A stretch of DNA of 64,000 nt. It comes from SIG565 sp045594065. Lineage in GTDB: Bacteria > Bacillota > Clostridia > Oscillospirales > Acutalibacteraceae. This document shows, piece by piece, positions 25,434-35,403 of the stretch. The stretch covers positions 11,411-75,410 of the forward strand of contig JAZNXU010000002.1 in NCBI GenBank assembly GCA_045594065.1, read 5' to 3'. Under the pieces are notes generated by a model that was not told the DNA's origin, searched no databases, and saw only the letters and a list, made by a program, of their open reading frames with translations. A program made the position numbers and the translations under genes. The stretch's first letter is position 1. Each line of letters starts with the position of its first letter.

Positions 25434-26735
25434 ATGGAAAAACGAATTACCGTTATTGGCGCAGGTTTAGCCGGCGTTGAGGCGGCAAATCAGATTGCAA
25501 AAAGGGGTATAAAGGTCGATTTATTCGAAATGAAGCCTTTGAAAAAATCCCCTGCGCATAAAACAGATAATTTTGCAGAGCTTGTTTGCTCAAACTCTTT
25601 AAAAGCCGCGCGTGTGGATTCCGCCGCAGGACTTTTAAAGGAGGAAATGCGCCGTTTCGGCTCAGTGTGCTTGAATGCTGCCGATAAATCGGCTGTAGCG
25701 GCAGGTGGAGCTTTGGCGGTTGATAGGGATATTTTTTCTTCCCTTATAACCGAAGAGATTAAGAATAATCCCAACATTACCGTACACAACGAGATTGTTG
25801 AAAAAATACCCGAGGGTATAACTGTTGTAGCTTCCGGTCCTCTTACCGACAGTGCTTTAGCCGAGAATATAAAAAGCGTTACGGGCAGCGAGCATTTAAG
25901 ATTTTACGATGCCGCCGCACCCATTGTTACGGCAGAAAGCATTGATTTTACCAAAGCCTTTTTCGCCGCACGCTACGGCAAAGGTGACGACGATTATATC
26001 AACTGCCCGATGAATAAAGAGGAGTATGAGGCTTTTCACGCGGCTTTAATTACGGCTGAGTCTGCCATTACTCACGAGTTTGATGTGTATGAGGGCTGTA
26101 TGCCGGTTGAGGTGCTGGCAAAGCGTGGTGTAGATTCAATTCGTTTCGGTCCGTTAAAGCCCGTAGGGCTTCGCGACCCACGCACAGGTCATAGACCTTG
26201 GGCGGTAGTGCAGTTAAGAAAAGAAAACTCGGCGGGCACTATGTACAACCTTGTCGGTTTTCAGACAAATCTTAAATTCGGCGAGCAAAAAAGGGTGTTT
26301 TCATTAATACCCGGACTTGAGAATGCCGAGTTTGTGCGCTTTGGTGTTATGCACCGCAACACCTTTATAAATTCACCAAAACTTTTAAATAGAAATTTAT
26401 CGTTAAAGCAAAACGGTAATATCTTTTTTGCAGGGCAGCTGTCGGGTGTTGAGGGTTATATGGAATCTGCGGCTTCGGGTATAATTGCGGGAATTAACGC
26501 CGCAAATCATTTGCTTTCTTTAGAGCCTATAGTTTTACCCGAATACACAATGATTGGAGCACTGCTAAAATATATTTGTGACGAATCGGTAACAGATTTT
26601 CAGCCGATGGGGGCAAATTTTGGTGTTATACCGCCGCTTCCCGATAAAATTAGGGACAAGCGTGAGCGCTACGGCGCGCTTTCTTCACGCTCGCTCAAAT
26701 GGTTTGAAACTATGAATATGGGGGTAATGAAATGA
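25434..26735 (+). CDS. trmFO: Methylenetetrahydrofolate-tRNA-(uracil-5-)-methyltransferase
   Basis: This 433-residue flavoenzyme makes m5U54 in tRNA using methylene-THF and FAD. The dinucleotide motif is VIGAGLAGVEAANQIAKRG (7-25), followed by the family-typical LFEMKPLKKSPAHKTDNFAELVCSNS broken over ~31-56. The middle has EGCMPVEVLAKRG (~222), FGPLKPVGLRDPRTG (~240), and the end FQPMGANFGVIPPLP. The topA-trmFO order is standard in Firmicutes. The stop overlaps the plsX start (ATGA), so topA, trmFO and plsX are likely co-transcribed. Confidence 0.96.
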   Translation: MEKRITVIGAGLAGVEAANQIAKRGIKVDLFEMKPLKKSPAHKTDNFAELVCSNSLKAARVDSAAGLLKEEMRRFGSVCLNAADKSAVAAGGALAVDRDIFSSLITEEIKNNPNITVHNEIVEKIPEGITVVASGPLTDSALAENIKSVTGSEHLRFYDAAAPIVTAESIDFTKAFFAARYGKGDDDYINCPMNKEEYEAFHAALITAESAITHEFDVYEGCMPVEVLAKRGVDSIRFGPLKPVGLRDPRTGHRPWAVVQLRKENSAGTMYNLVGFQTNLKFGEQKRVFSLIPGLENAEFVRFGVMHRNTFINSPKLLNRNLSLKQNGNIFFAGQLSGVEGYMESAASGIIAGINAANHLLSLEPIVLPEYTMIGALLKYICDESVTDFQPMGANFGVIPPLPDKIRDKRERYGALSSRSLKWFETMNMGVMK

Positions 26736-27727
26736 AAATAGTAGTTGACGCTTTTGGCGGAGATAATGCGCCGCTTGAAATAGTTAAGGGCGCCGCTTTA
26801 GCGCAGGCTGAATACGGCGTGGATATAATTCTTACAGGCGACGAGGAAGCTATTAATAAATGCATTAACAATAACGGAATAACCTTTAAAAATTTAGAGG
26901 TTGTACATACTACCGATGTTATCTCTATGCATGATGATCCAACCTCACTTTTAAAAGCTCATAAGGATTCTTCAATGGCAGTTGCCTTTAAGCTGTTGGC
27001 AGAGGGCAGAGCCGATGCATTTGTGTCGGCAGGCAGTACGGGCGCTGTTGTTGTTGGCGGTACGCTTATTGTCAAACGAATTAAGGGAGTTAAGCGCCCA
27101 GCGCTCGGCAGTATGATTCCGTCACCAGATTCTTCCTATTTTCTTATGGATATGGGCGCTAATGCCGAGTGCCGACCCGAAACGCTCTGTCAGTTTGGTA
27201 TAATGGCGTCAGCCTATTTAGAGGGCGTTGAGGGAAGAGAAAATCCTACAATAGGTCTTCTTAATATCGGCACTGAGGATTCTAAGGGCGGCGAGCTTCA
27301 AAAAGAGGCTTATAAGCTGCTTAGCGACGCTCCGATTAATTTTGTTGGAAATGTAGAGTCCCGCGAAATGCCTAAAGGAGTTTGCGACGGCGTTGTTACC
27401 GACGGATTTACGGGAAACATCGCCTTAAAGCTTATTGAGGGTACAGCCTCTACAATGTTTAAAATGATTAAGGGTGTTTTATACAAAAACATTATAAATA
27501 AAATTTGCGCCCTTATTTTAAAGAAAGACCTTTATTCTATAAAAGGTAAAATGGATGCCTCCGAGGTTGGTGGCGCACCGCTTTTAGGTGTTGCTAAACC
27601 TGTTATTAAGGCGCACGGCTCGTCGGACGCAAGAGTAATAAAAAATGCTATCCGTCAGGCAATTAAATTCACCGAAAATGATGTAATCGGTAAAATAACA
27701 AATTCATTAAGCAGGATAAAGGAATAA
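26732..27727 (+). CDS. plsX: Phosphate acyltransferase PlsX
   Basis: This 331-residue enzyme converts acyl-ACP to acyl-phosphate for phospholipid synthesis with PlsY. It has VVDAFGGDNAPLEIVKGA (3-20), FVSAGSTGAVVVGG (~91), GSMIPSPDSSYFLMDMGANAE broken over ~124-144, and VCDGVVTDGFTGNIALKL (~209). It starts 4 bp inside trmFO and is followed by rnc after 2 bases. The fatty-acid gene acpP, often between plsX and rnc, is absent here, and fabD/fabG are also elsewhere. Confidence 0.96.
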   Translation: MKIVVDAFGGDNAPLEIVKGAALAQAEYGVDIILTGDEEAINKCINNNGITFKNLEVVHTTDVISMHDDPTSLLKAHKDSSMAVAFKLLAEGRADAFVSAGSTGAVVVGGTLIVKRIKGVKRPALGSMIPSPDSSYFLMDMGANAECRPETLCQFGIMASAYLEGVEGRENPTIGLLNIGTEDSKGGELQKEAYKLLSDAPINFVGNVESREMPKGVCDGVVTDGFTGNIALKLIEGTASTMFKMIKGVLYKNIINKICALILKKDLYSIKGKMDASEVGGAPLLGVAKPVIKAHGSSDARVIKNAIRQAIKFTENDVIGKITNSLSRIKE

Positions 27728-27729
27728 AA

Positions 27730-28407
27730 ATGAAAGATTTGCAGAAAAGATTAGGCTATAAATTTAATAATGAAGCCCTACTCGAAAATGCGCTTACTCA
27801 TTCTTCATATGCTAACGAAACCCACCCCGCATACGGCTCTAACGAGCGCCTTGAGTTTTTGGGCGACGCTGTGCTATCGGTTATTGTTGCGGATTATATT
27901 TACAAAAACTTTAAAATGCCAGAGGGTGAGCTTACAAAGCTTAGGGCATCGCTAGTGTGCGAAAAATCTCTTTGCAGATTTTCTCGCGAGCTAGGTGTCG
28001 GCAGCTGTTTAAAACTCGGCAAAGGGGAGGCGGCTAACGGAGGAGCAGAGCGCCCGTCACTTCTTGCAGATGCATTTGAGGCTATTCTTGCCGCAATTTA
28101 TCTTGACAGCGGTATGGAGTGTGCAAGACAGCTTGTTATGCGCTTTGTACTAAAGGAACTCGACCATACTGATGATGAGGTATTTAAAGATTATAAGACA
28201 CAACTTCAAGAAGTGATTCAGCGCAATCCCGAGGAGCGGCTCAGTTATGTTCTTATTGGTGAGAGCGGCCCCGACCACGATAAGCGCTTTACCGTTGAAG
28301 TACATCTTAATTCCAATGTTTTGGGAACAGGTGAGGGTAAGAGCAAGAAACTTGCTGAGCAGTCGGCTGCCAAACAAGCGCTTGAGCTTATGGGCATTAT
28401 TGTATGA
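27730..28407 (+). CDS. rnc: Ribonuclease III
   Basis: This 225-residue dsRNA endonuclease processes rRNA and other duplexes. The signature NERLEFLGDAVLSVIVADYI (~38-57) carries the metal-binding acidic residues. A second acidic cluster is LLADAFEAILAAIYLD (~110-125), and a C-terminal dsRNA-binding domain (~155-225) ends KLAEQSAAKQALELM. The length is typical. It overlaps the downstream radical SAM gene by 4 bp (ATGA). Confidence 0.96.
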   Translation: MKDLQKRLGYKFNNEALLENALTHSSYANETHPAYGSNERLEFLGDAVLSVIVADYIYKNFKMPEGELTKLRASLVCEKSLCRFSRELGVGSCLKLGKGEAANGGAERPSLLADAFEAILAAIYLDSGMECARQLVMRFVLKELDHTDDEVFKDYKTQLQEVIQRNPEERLSYVLIGESGPDHDKRFTVEVHLNSNVLGTGEGKSKKLAEQSAAKQALELMGIIV

Positions 28408-29396
28408 AAAAACATGCTAATATATCAATTTTTGTGCCGCATTTGGGCTGTCCACAGCAGTGCAGCTTTTGCAATCAGCGCTATATTGCACGCACTGAAA
28501 AGCAGCCTGACACTAAGGATATAGATGATGCTGTAAAAATAGCGGTATTATCTAAAAATTATAACCCTGAAACCACCGAGCTTGCTTTCTTTGGTGGCAG
28601 CTTTACAGCAATAGATAGGGATTATATGCTATCCCTTTTAGCCGCCGCTTATAAATATAAGAAAAGCGGCGTTATAAGCGGAATTCGTGTGTCTACTCGA
28701 CCCGATGCCATAAACCCTGAGGTTTTGAACATTTTAAAGCAGTTCGGCGTAACTTCGATTGAACTCGGGGCACAAAGTATGTGTGACGATGTATTGAAAC
28801 TAAACCACCGTGGGCACACGGCAGCAGATGTGGAGAATGCCTCAAAATTAATAAAAGATTACGGCTTTCAGCTTGGTCTTCAAATGATGACGGGACTTTT
28901 GGGCGATACCGACAAAAAGGCTACGGAAACTGCAGAGAGGATAATAAAACTGCGCCCCGATACCGTTCGTATTTATCCCACAATTGTGCTTGAAGATACA
29001 TATTTAGGCGAGCTTTTTAAAACGGGAAAATACCTTCCCCAAACCCTTGACAGTGCAGTATTTCTCACCGCAAAATTGCTTACAATGTTCTATGAAAACG
29101 ATATTTCGGTTATCCGCATAGGGCTTCATACCGTCGATGAAGCAAAATATCTTTCGGGTCCGTGGCATCCTGCATTTCGCGAGCTGTGCGAGGCTGAAAT
29201 ATATTTGGAAAAGGTAAAAAACGCTTTAACAGTTAAAGGCGATTATATAATTTATGTAAAAAAAGGCTCACTTTCAAAGATGAATGGGCAAAAGCGAAAA
29301 AATATAGAGGTTTTAAAAAATCTCGGCTATAACTGCAGGGTTGCCGAGGATGAAACCTTGCAAGAATTTCAAATAAAAACAGAAAGGGTAGAATAA
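28404..29396 (+). CDS. Radical SAM protein, Elp3-like, smc-linked
   Basis: This 330-residue radical SAM enzyme has the 4Fe-4S cluster motif CPQQCSFCNQ (~16-25; C-x3-C-x2-C), GGSFTAIDRDYM (~62), VSTRPDAINPEVL (~95), IELGAQSMCDDVLKLNHRGH (~117-136) and PDTVRIYPTIVLE (~190). The TIM-barrel part resembles the radical SAM domain of Elp3-type proteins, but the acetyltransferase domain of true Elp3 is missing. Homologues commonly sit between rnc and smc in Clostridia. The reaction is unknown; tRNA modification is a guess from family resemblance. Confidence 0.85.
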   Translation: MKKHANISIFVPHLGCPQQCSFCNQRYIARTEKQPDTKDIDDAVKIAVLSKNYNPETTELAFFGGSFTAIDRDYMLSLLAAAYKYKKSGVISGIRVSTRPDAINPEVLNILKQFGVTSIELGAQSMCDDVLKLNHRGHTAADVENASKLIKDYGFQLGLQMMTGLLGDTDKKATETAERIIKLRPDTVRIYPTIVLEDTYLGELFKTGKYLPQTLDSAVFLTAKLLTMFYENDISVIRIGLHTVDEAKYLSGPWHPAFRELCEAEIYLEKVKNALTVKGDYIIYVKKGSLSKMNGQKRKNIEVLKNLGYNCRVAEDETLQEFQIKTERVE

Positions 29397-29400
29397 GTCA

Positions 29401-32400
29401 ATGATATTAAGTTCCATAACAATTCAGGGATTTAAGTCCTTTGCCGATAAAACTACACTTAAATTCGGAAAGGGTATTACGGGTATCGTTGGTCCTAACG
29501 GCAGCGGTAAGAGTAATATTTCCGATGCTGTTCGCTGGGTGCTCGGCGAGCAATCAACCAAAAGTCTTCGCGGACAGTCTATGGAGGATGTTATCTTCGG
29601 CGGTACTGCTACCCGCCGCCCCCACGGCTTTTGTGAGGTAACGCTAAATATCGATAACTCTGACAGAAGCCTTAATTTTGATGGCGACTCGGTGTCGATA
29701 ACTCGCCGTTATTACCGCTCGCACGAGAGCGAGTATTTAATAAATAATGTATCTGTTCGCCTTAAAGATATTAACGAGCTCTTTATGGATACAGGTATAG
29801 GCCGTGACGGCTATTCTATGGTCGGTCAAGGTAAGATTGATGCTATTATCAGCACTAAATCAAACGAACGCCGCGACATCTTCGAAGAGGCATCGGGTAT
29901 TTCAAAATACCGCTACCGCAAAATTGAGAGTGAGCGAAAGCTTGCCGCGGCAGACGAGAATTTATTGCGCCTTAAAGACATTATGCAGGAGCTTGAATCT
30001 CGTGTAGGTCCGCTTAAAACACAGAGCGAAAAGGCTGAAAAGTTTTTAGAGCTTGCAGGTGAGAAAAAGGAGCTCGAAATAGGTTTATGGCTTAATACTC
30101 TTGAAAATTTCAAGGAGAATTTGCGCAATCAAGAGGCGAAAATCACCGCTTGTGAGGTGCTTTATAAGGAAATAGAGGATAGTTTATCCGAATTCGATTT
30201 AACTACCGAGAAAAACTCTGAATTGTTTACCGAAATTTCCTGTAAAATCGATGAAGCAAGACAAACAATATCAAATTTAAACGAAAAAATTGCCGTTTTA
30301 TCGGGCGAAATCTCGGTAAAGGAAAACGATATTGCACATAATAATTCCACAATAGAACGCTTAAAAAGTGAAATTGAGGAGTTAAGGGGCTCCGAAGAGA
30401 GCACAAGGAGCGAGATTGATAAAAATAAGGCATTAAGCGCCGAAAAATTGCATAAAAAAGAGGAATTAAATGCCGCGCTTCTCAAAGCTGAGCAGGATTT
30501 AACAGACCTGCTTACAAACAGCGAGAGCTTCTCCCGCAAAATTGAGGAATTGGCGAGCACACTTAATACACTTACTTCACGCGGTGCCGATTTAAAGGTT
30601 GCCGTACTCACATCAGAAACCTCAGCTGAGGAATTAACCGCGCGCAATGTGACGCTTGATGAATTAATTGCGGCGAAATCTGCCGAAAAACAGGAGCTCG
30701 ACAATGAATTCAGCGAAACCGAAAAGCTGGTTGATGCGCTGGAGGATACCGTAAACGAGTGCGAAAATTCAATTAAAGGCTATGAAATGCGCCTTAATAC
30801 CCGCAAGGATAAGGCAAATGAGCTTAAATTAAAGCTTGATGATATGCGCCTTGATATTGAGTCGAAAAAGCGCCGCGTTCAAATGCTTTCCGACCTTGAG
30901 AAGAATATGGAGGGCTTTGCACACTCGGTAAAAGCCGTTATGAAGGAGTCGCAAAGCGGAGTGCTACGCGGTGTTCACGGTCCCGTTTCGCACATTATTA
31001 ATGTTAAAAAAGAGTATTCCGTCGCGGTTGAAACTGCCCTCGGTAATGCTTTACAGAATATTATAGTTGATACCGAAGCCGATGCTAAGCGTGCTATTAA
31101 TTCCTTAAAGAATTCAAATTCGGGAAGAGCTACATTCCTGCCCGTAAATTCGGTTAAGGCTCGCCCCTTTACCGAAAAGGGTTATGAGGATATGTTTGGC
31201 TATGTAGGCAGAGCTAATGAAATAGTCGAGTGCGATGCTAAGTTCCGAGAGATTATCGATTATTTGCTTGGTGCCGTTGTTATCACTGAGGATATCGATT
31301 CTGCTGTTACCATTGCTAAAAAGTTCCATTACCACTTTAAGGTGGTATCTTTAGACGGTCAGGTTATTAATGCCGGCGGCTCGCTTACAGGCGGCTCGCT
31401 TATTAAAAATGCGGGAATTTTAAGCCGTAAGGACGACATTGCCAAAATCAATAATCAGATTGAAAGTCTGACCGATAAGGAAAAGACCCTCTCAGGTCTT
31501 TATGATGAGGCTGTTGCCGATTTAGCCAAGGTAGAAGCGGATATCGTAAATGCCAGAGCTACGCTTACCACCGCTAATGAGGATAAAATCAGAGCCTTAG
31601 CAGAGCTTAAGCGTATAGGCGATTTGGTTTCAGCAGCAAATGCCACAATTAATGGGCATAATGCCGAAAAATCAGCTAATACCGAGAAAATTGCCGCGTT
31701 CAAGTCTACTGCAGAGAATTCAGGCAAAGAGGCAGCCGAAGTTGAGGCTAAAAAAGCAGAAATTCAGGCTGAAATTGATAGTATTTCGGGCGGTAGAGAT
31801 GAGCTTTCTACCAAGCGCGAAGAATATTCAGAGAAAATAACCGAAATTAAGCTTCAAATAATTGAATGTGCTAAGGATGCCGAGAACTTTGCCGCTATGG
31901 CGCTCTCACTTGAAAATGCAATTTCCAACCGTGATGAGAGAATTGCAGAACTCAATAGCGAGATTGAGGCTAATGTTGCCGCAAACGGCGGCAGACAGGA
32001 TGATATTAACGCCGTTCTTGCAGCCATTGAGGAGATAAAGAAAAACATCACCCTTAATGAGGAAAACATTGCTAAGTTTATAGAGCAGCGTAACGATATT
32101 GAAAAGCAAAACTCAGAGCTTCGTTCGACCGAAAGGGAGAAAACAAGCGAGAGAGAAAAAATAAGCGGCGAACTCGCACGCCTTTCTGAGCGCAAGGAAA
32201 ATATGCTTGCTGAGTACGATAATGTTATTAAGCAATTATATGAAGAATATCAGTTAACCCGTAGTGAAGCCGAAAATATGGGCATTGTTATCGATAAGCC
32301 GGCAGAGGCAAAGCGCAGGCTAACTGACATTAAATCTTCCATTCGTTCGCTCGGTAGCGTAAATGTTGCCGCAATTGAGGAATATAAGGAAGTAAGCGAG

Positions 32401-32976
32401 CGCTATGAATTTATGTCGGCTCAGATTGCCGATGTTGAGAAATCCCGTGCAGAGCTTGGTAAGCTTATTAATCAGCTAACCAAGCAGATGCAGGAGATGT
32501 TTACAGAGGGCTTTGCTAAAATTAACGAGAGCTTTACTAAAACCTTTACCGAGCTTTTCGGCGGCGGTCACGCAGAGCTTGTGCTCACAGACCCCGACAA
32601 TGTGCTTGAGAGCGGTATTGATATTAACGCAAAACTACCAGGTAAAAATGTACCGAGTCTTGACGGATTATCGGGTGGAGAAAAGGCGCTTGTTGCCTTA
32701 TCTATCTACTTCTCAATTATGCGCGTTAATGCGCCTCCGTTCTGCTTCCTTGATGAAGTTGATACAGCGCTTGACGATATCAATGTTGACCGATTTGCGC
32801 AGTATATGAAATCGAGCGATTTCGGTACTCAGTTTATCTGTGTAACCCACCGCCGCGGTACAATGGAGGCCGCCGATATGCTATACGGCGTTACAATGCA
32901 GGAAAAGGGTATCACAAAGCTTTTACAGCTTAATGTATCAGAGCTTGAAAAGAAACTTCTTAAAGGAGAGCTATAA
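29401..32976 (+). CDS. smc: Chromosome segregation protein SMC
   Basis: This 1191-residue condensin ATPase organises the chromosome with ScpAB. The N-terminal Walker A is GPNGSGKSNISDAVRWVLG (~33-51). Long coiled coils (~165-500 and ~660-1010) flank the hinge (~510-650, GVLRGVHGPVSHI, GGSLTGGS). The C-terminal head has the ABC signature LSGGEKALVALS (~1095) and Walker B FCFLDEVDTALDD (~1120). The length and order match bacterial SMC. ftsY begins on the last base of the stop codon, the standard rnc-smc-ftsY order. Confidence 0.98.
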   Translation: MILSSITIQGFKSFADKTTLKFGKGITGIVGPNGSGKSNISDAVRWVLGEQSTKSLRGQSMEDVIFGGTATRRPHGFCEVTLNIDNSDRSLNFDGDSVSITRRYYRSHESEYLINNVSVRLKDINELFMDTGIGRDGYSMVGQGKIDAIISTKSNERRDIFEEASGISKYRYRKIESERKLAAADENLLRLKDIMQELESRVGPLKTQSEKAEKFLELAGEKKELEIGLWLNTLENFKENLRNQEAKITACEVLYKEIEDSLSEFDLTTEKNSELFTEISCKIDEARQTISNLNEKIAVLSGEISVKENDIAHNNSTIERLKSEIEELRGSEESTRSEIDKNKALSAEKLHKKEELNAALLKAEQDLTDLLTNSESFSRKIEELASTLNTLTSRGADLKVAVLTSETSAEELTARNVTLDELIAAKSAEKQELDNEFSETEKLVDALEDTVNECENSIKGYEMRLNTRKDKANELKLKLDDMRLDIESKKRRVQMLSDLEKNMEGFAHSVKAVMKESQSGVLRGVHGPVSHIINVKKEYSVAVETALGNALQNIIVDTEADAKRAINSLKNSNSGRATFLPVNSVKARPFTEKGYEDMFGYVGRANEIVECDAKFREIIDYLLGAVVITEDIDSAVTIAKKFHYHFKVVSLDGQVINAGGSLTGGSLIKNAGILSRKDDIAKINNQIESLTDKEKTLSGLYDEAVADLAKVEADIVNARATLTTANEDKIRALAELKRIGDLVSAANATINGHNAEKSANTEKIAAFKSTAENSGKEAAEVEAKKAEIQAEIDSISGGRDELSTKREEYSEKITEIKLQIIECAKDAENFAAMALSLENAISNRDERIAELNSEIEANVAANGGRQDDINAVLAAIEEIKKNITLNEENIAKFIEQRNDIEKQNSELRSTEREKTSEREKISGELARLSERKENMLAEYDNVIKQLYEEYQLTRSEAENMGIVIDKPAEAKRRLTDIKSSIRSLGSVNVAAIEEYKEVSERYEFMSAQIADVEKSRAELGKLINQLTKQMQEMFTEGFAKINESFTKTFTELFGGGHAELVLTDPDNVLESGIDINAKLPGKNVPSLDGLSGGEKALVALSIYFSIMRVNAPPFCFLDEVDTALDDINVDRFAQYMKSSDFGTQFICVTHRRGTMEAADMLYGVTMQEKGITKLLQLNVSELEKKLLKGEL

Positions 32977-33890
32977 TGGGCTTTTTCGATAAAATTAAGG
33001 CGGGTTTAACCAAAAGCCGCAACTCTATAATTAATAATATAAACTCCGTTATCAACAGCTTTACTAAAATTGACGAAGAGTTTTTTGAGGAGCTTCAGGA
33101 AATTTTAATCACCGCAGATATCGGTGTTAAGACCTCTGAGGATATTTGTGACAGGCTTCGAGCCAAGGTTAAAGCTGACGGAATTAAAGACCCCGCTGTT
33201 ATTAAAACCGAGCTTAAAAACATTGTAAGCGAAATGATTACGGGCGATGCTGAGCTAAAGCTTAAGGGCAGTCCCGCAATAGTTATGGTAATCGGTGTAA
33301 ACGGGGTGGGTAAAACAACAACTATCGGAAAGCTTGCAGCTATTTTAACGCGTGACGGCAAAAAGGTAGTGCTTGGTGCTGCCGATACTTTTCGTGCCGC
33401 CGCAATTGAGCAGTTAGGTGTTTGGGGCGAGCGTTCAGGCGCACAGGTCATAAGCTCTGTTCAGGGCACTGATCCTGCAAGTGTTGTGTTCGATACCATC
33501 GCTTCGGCAAAGGCTAAACACGCCGATGTTATTATCTGCGATACTGCAGGCAGACTTCACAACAAGAAAAACCTTATGGATGAGCTTGCTAAAATGAATA
33601 GGGTAATTGCCCGCGAGCTGCCCGACAGCACCCCTGAAGTACTACTTGTGCTTGATGCCGCTACGGGACAAAACGCCGTAAATCAGGCAAGAGAATTCAG
33701 TAATGTTACAAACATTACGGGTATTGTGCTCACTAAACTTGACGGTACCGCTAAGGGCGGCGTTGTAATACCAATTTATAACGAACTCGGCATTCCGGTT
33801 AAATTTATCGGCGTGGGTGAGGGAATTGACGATTTACAGCCCTTTGATGCCACGGCTTATGCTGAAAGCCTACTTTCAACAGAGGAATAG
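32976..33890 (+). CDS. ftsY: Signal recognition particle receptor FtsY
   Basis: This 304-residue SRP receptor GTPase brings ribosome-SRP complexes to the membrane. It has an N-domain four-helix bundle (1-90), then G1 VIGVNGVGKTTTIGKLA (~107-123), DTFRAAAIEQL (~139), G3 DTAGRLHNKKNLMDEL (~191), and G4 LTKLDGTAKGG (~252). The acidic A-domain found in proteobacteria is absent, as usual in Firmicutes. It overlaps smc by 1 bp and is followed by rdgB after 2 bases. Confidence 0.97.
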   Translation: MGFFDKIKAGLTKSRNSIINNINSVINSFTKIDEEFFEELQEILITADIGVKTSEDICDRLRAKVKADGIKDPAVIKTELKNIVSEMITGDAELKLKGSPAIVMVIGVNGVGKTTTIGKLAAILTRDGKKVVLGAADTFRAAAIEQLGVWGERSGAQVISSVQGTDPASVVFDTIASAKAKHADVIICDTAGRLHNKKNLMDELAKMNRVIARELPDSTPEVLLVLDAATGQNAVNQAREFSNVTNITGIVLTKLDGTAKGGVVIPIYNELGIPVKFIGVGEGIDDLQPFDATAYAESLLSTEE

Positions 33891-33892
33891 TA

Positions 33893-34477
33893 ATGAAATT
33901 TTTTATAGCAACTAAAAACGCGCATAAAATTGCCGAGTTTTCTGCAATATTTGAAAATCTTAATATAAAGCTTTTATCTGAGCGTGATTTAGAAAAGCCG
34001 CTTCCTGAAATTGAAGAAAACGGCACCACCTTTGAAGAAAATTCACTTATTAAAGCACGCTTTGCCGCGAGCTTTACGGGACTTCCAACACTCGCTGATG
34101 ATTCGGGACTTTGCGTAGATGCCTTGGGCGGTGAGCCGGGTATTTACTCTGCCCGCTATGCAGGTGAGCACGGCGACAGTGCGGCGAATAATGAGAAGCT
34201 ACTCAAAAATATGGAGAATGAAACTAACCGAACAGCGCGCTTTGTTTGCGTTATTGCCTGTGTTTTTCCTGACGGTAGGGAATTTACCGTTCGCGGAGAG
34301 TGTAAGGGTAGAATAGACACCTGTCTTCGCGGCAACGGTGGCTTCGGTTATGACCCACTGTTCATATCGGACGAGCGTGGCAGTTTCGGGCTTATCTCAG
34401 CCGAAGAAAAAAACAGTATCAGCCACCGCGGCAATGCTGTTAAGAAATTTAAAGAAGAAATAATCAAATACATTTAA
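33893..34477 (+). CDS. rdgB: XTP/dITP diphosphatase (RdgB/HAM1)
   Basis: This 194-residue house-cleaning enzyme removes non-canonical purine nucleotides. Family motifs are FFIATKNAHKIAEFSAIF (2-19), LPEIEENGTTFEENSLIKA (~42-60), LADDSGLCVDALGGEPGIYSARYAG broken over ~69-93, GNGGFGYDPLF (~150), and the ending SHRGNAVKKF. The length is normal. It lies in the ftsY-rdgB-yhbY-nadD run. Confidence 0.95.
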   Translation: MKFFIATKNAHKIAEFSAIFENLNIKLLSERDLEKPLPEIEENGTTFEENSLIKARFAASFTGLPTLADDSGLCVDALGGEPGIYSARYAGEHGDSAANNEKLLKNMENETNRTARFVCVIACVFPDGREFTVRGECKGRIDTCLRGNGGFGYDPLFISDERGSFGLISAEEKNSISHRGNAVKKFKEEIIKYI

Positions 34478-34490
34478 AAGGGGAATATTA

Positions 34491-34784
34491 ATGCTTACAA
34501 GTAAGCAAAGAGCTCAGCTTAGAGGCTTGGCTAACACAATGGAAACTATTTTACAAATCGGCAAAACAGGCATTTCCGACCAAACTATAAAGCAGGTTGA
34601 CGATGCTTTAACCGCTCGCGAGCTTATAAAAATTCGCACACTTGAAACTTCTCCCACAACCAGTCGCGAGAGCGCAGATTTAATTGCCGAAAAAACAGGG
34701 GCGGATGTTGTTCAGGTTATCGGCTCAAAAATAGTGCTTTACCGTGAAAGCAAAGATAACAAGCAGATTTATCTGGTAAAATAA
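34491..34784 (+). CDS. yhbY: YhbY-family RNA-binding (CRM domain) protein
   Basis: This 97-residue CRM-domain protein is associated with 50S subunit assembly. It shows LTSKQRAQLRGLANTMETI (2-20), QIGKTGISDQTIKQVDDAL (~22-40), the LIKIRTLETSPT strand (~46), and VVQVIGSKIVLYRES (~74). The GxxG-like RNA-binding loop is the GKTG. nadD starts 1 base after the stop. Confidence 0.92.
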   Translation: MLTSKQRAQLRGLANTMETILQIGKTGISDQTIKQVDDALTARELIKIRTLETSPTTSRESADLIAEKTGADVVQVIGSKIVLYRESKDNKQIYLVK

Positions 34785-34785
34785 A

Positions 34786-35403
34786 ATGAAAAATACTGTA
34801 ATTTTCGGCGGTACCTTTAATCCAATTCATTTAGGGCATATTGAAATAATAAATAATGTTCTTGCGCTTTCCTCAACACAAAATGTTATCGTAATGCCTA
34901 CAGCAGTGCCGCCGCATAAAGTAAGCAGCGACCTCGCATGTGATGCCGATAGATTTGAAATGTGTAAGCTTGCTACCGAGCATATAGAGGGCGTAGAGGT
35001 AAGTGATTTAGAGCTTATCCGCGGTGGTAAAAGCTACACCTACGAAACCCTAAAACGGATAAAAAGCGATAATACCGATATAAAATTATCGTTCGTTTGC
35101 GGCGGGGATATGATTGTTACCTTTAAAGAGTGGTACCGCTTTCAAGATATTTTAAAGCTTGCTGAGATTATTGCCGTCCGCCGTGTGGGTGTTGATAATG
35201 TGGAATTTGATAACGCCGTAAGTGAGCTTGTAACATTGGGCGGCGTTGTAAATGTCTTAAAAGGGGAAATTACCGATATTTCCTCTACAGAAATAAAAAA
35301 ACATATCACTAATAAGGATTATCTTTTAAAATTCCTACCTGAAAAGGTTTATAATTATATTAAAGACAATAATTTGTATTTCGGAGAAAATAATGGATTA
35401 TAA
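34786..35403 (+). CDS. nadD: Nicotinate-nucleotide adenylyltransferase
   Basis: This 205-residue nucleotidyltransferase makes nicotinate adenine dinucleotide. It has the class motif IFGGTFNPIHLGHIEI (5-20), VMPTAVPPHK (~40-49) and, near the C-terminus, ISSTEIKKHI (~165), the ISSTxIR-type motif of the family. The length and the neighbours (yhbY before, yqeK after, 11-bp overlap) are typical of Firmicutes. Confidence 0.95.
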   Translation: MKNTVIFGGTFNPIHLGHIEIINNVLALSSTQNVIVMPTAVPPHKVSSDLACDADRFEMCKLATEHIEGVEVSDLELIRGGKSYTYETLKRIKSDNTDIKLSFVCGGDMIVTFKEWYRFQDILKLAEIIAVRRVGVDNVEFDNAVSELVTLGGVVNVLKGEITDISSTEIKKHITNKDYLLKFLPEKVYNYIKDNNLYFGENNGL

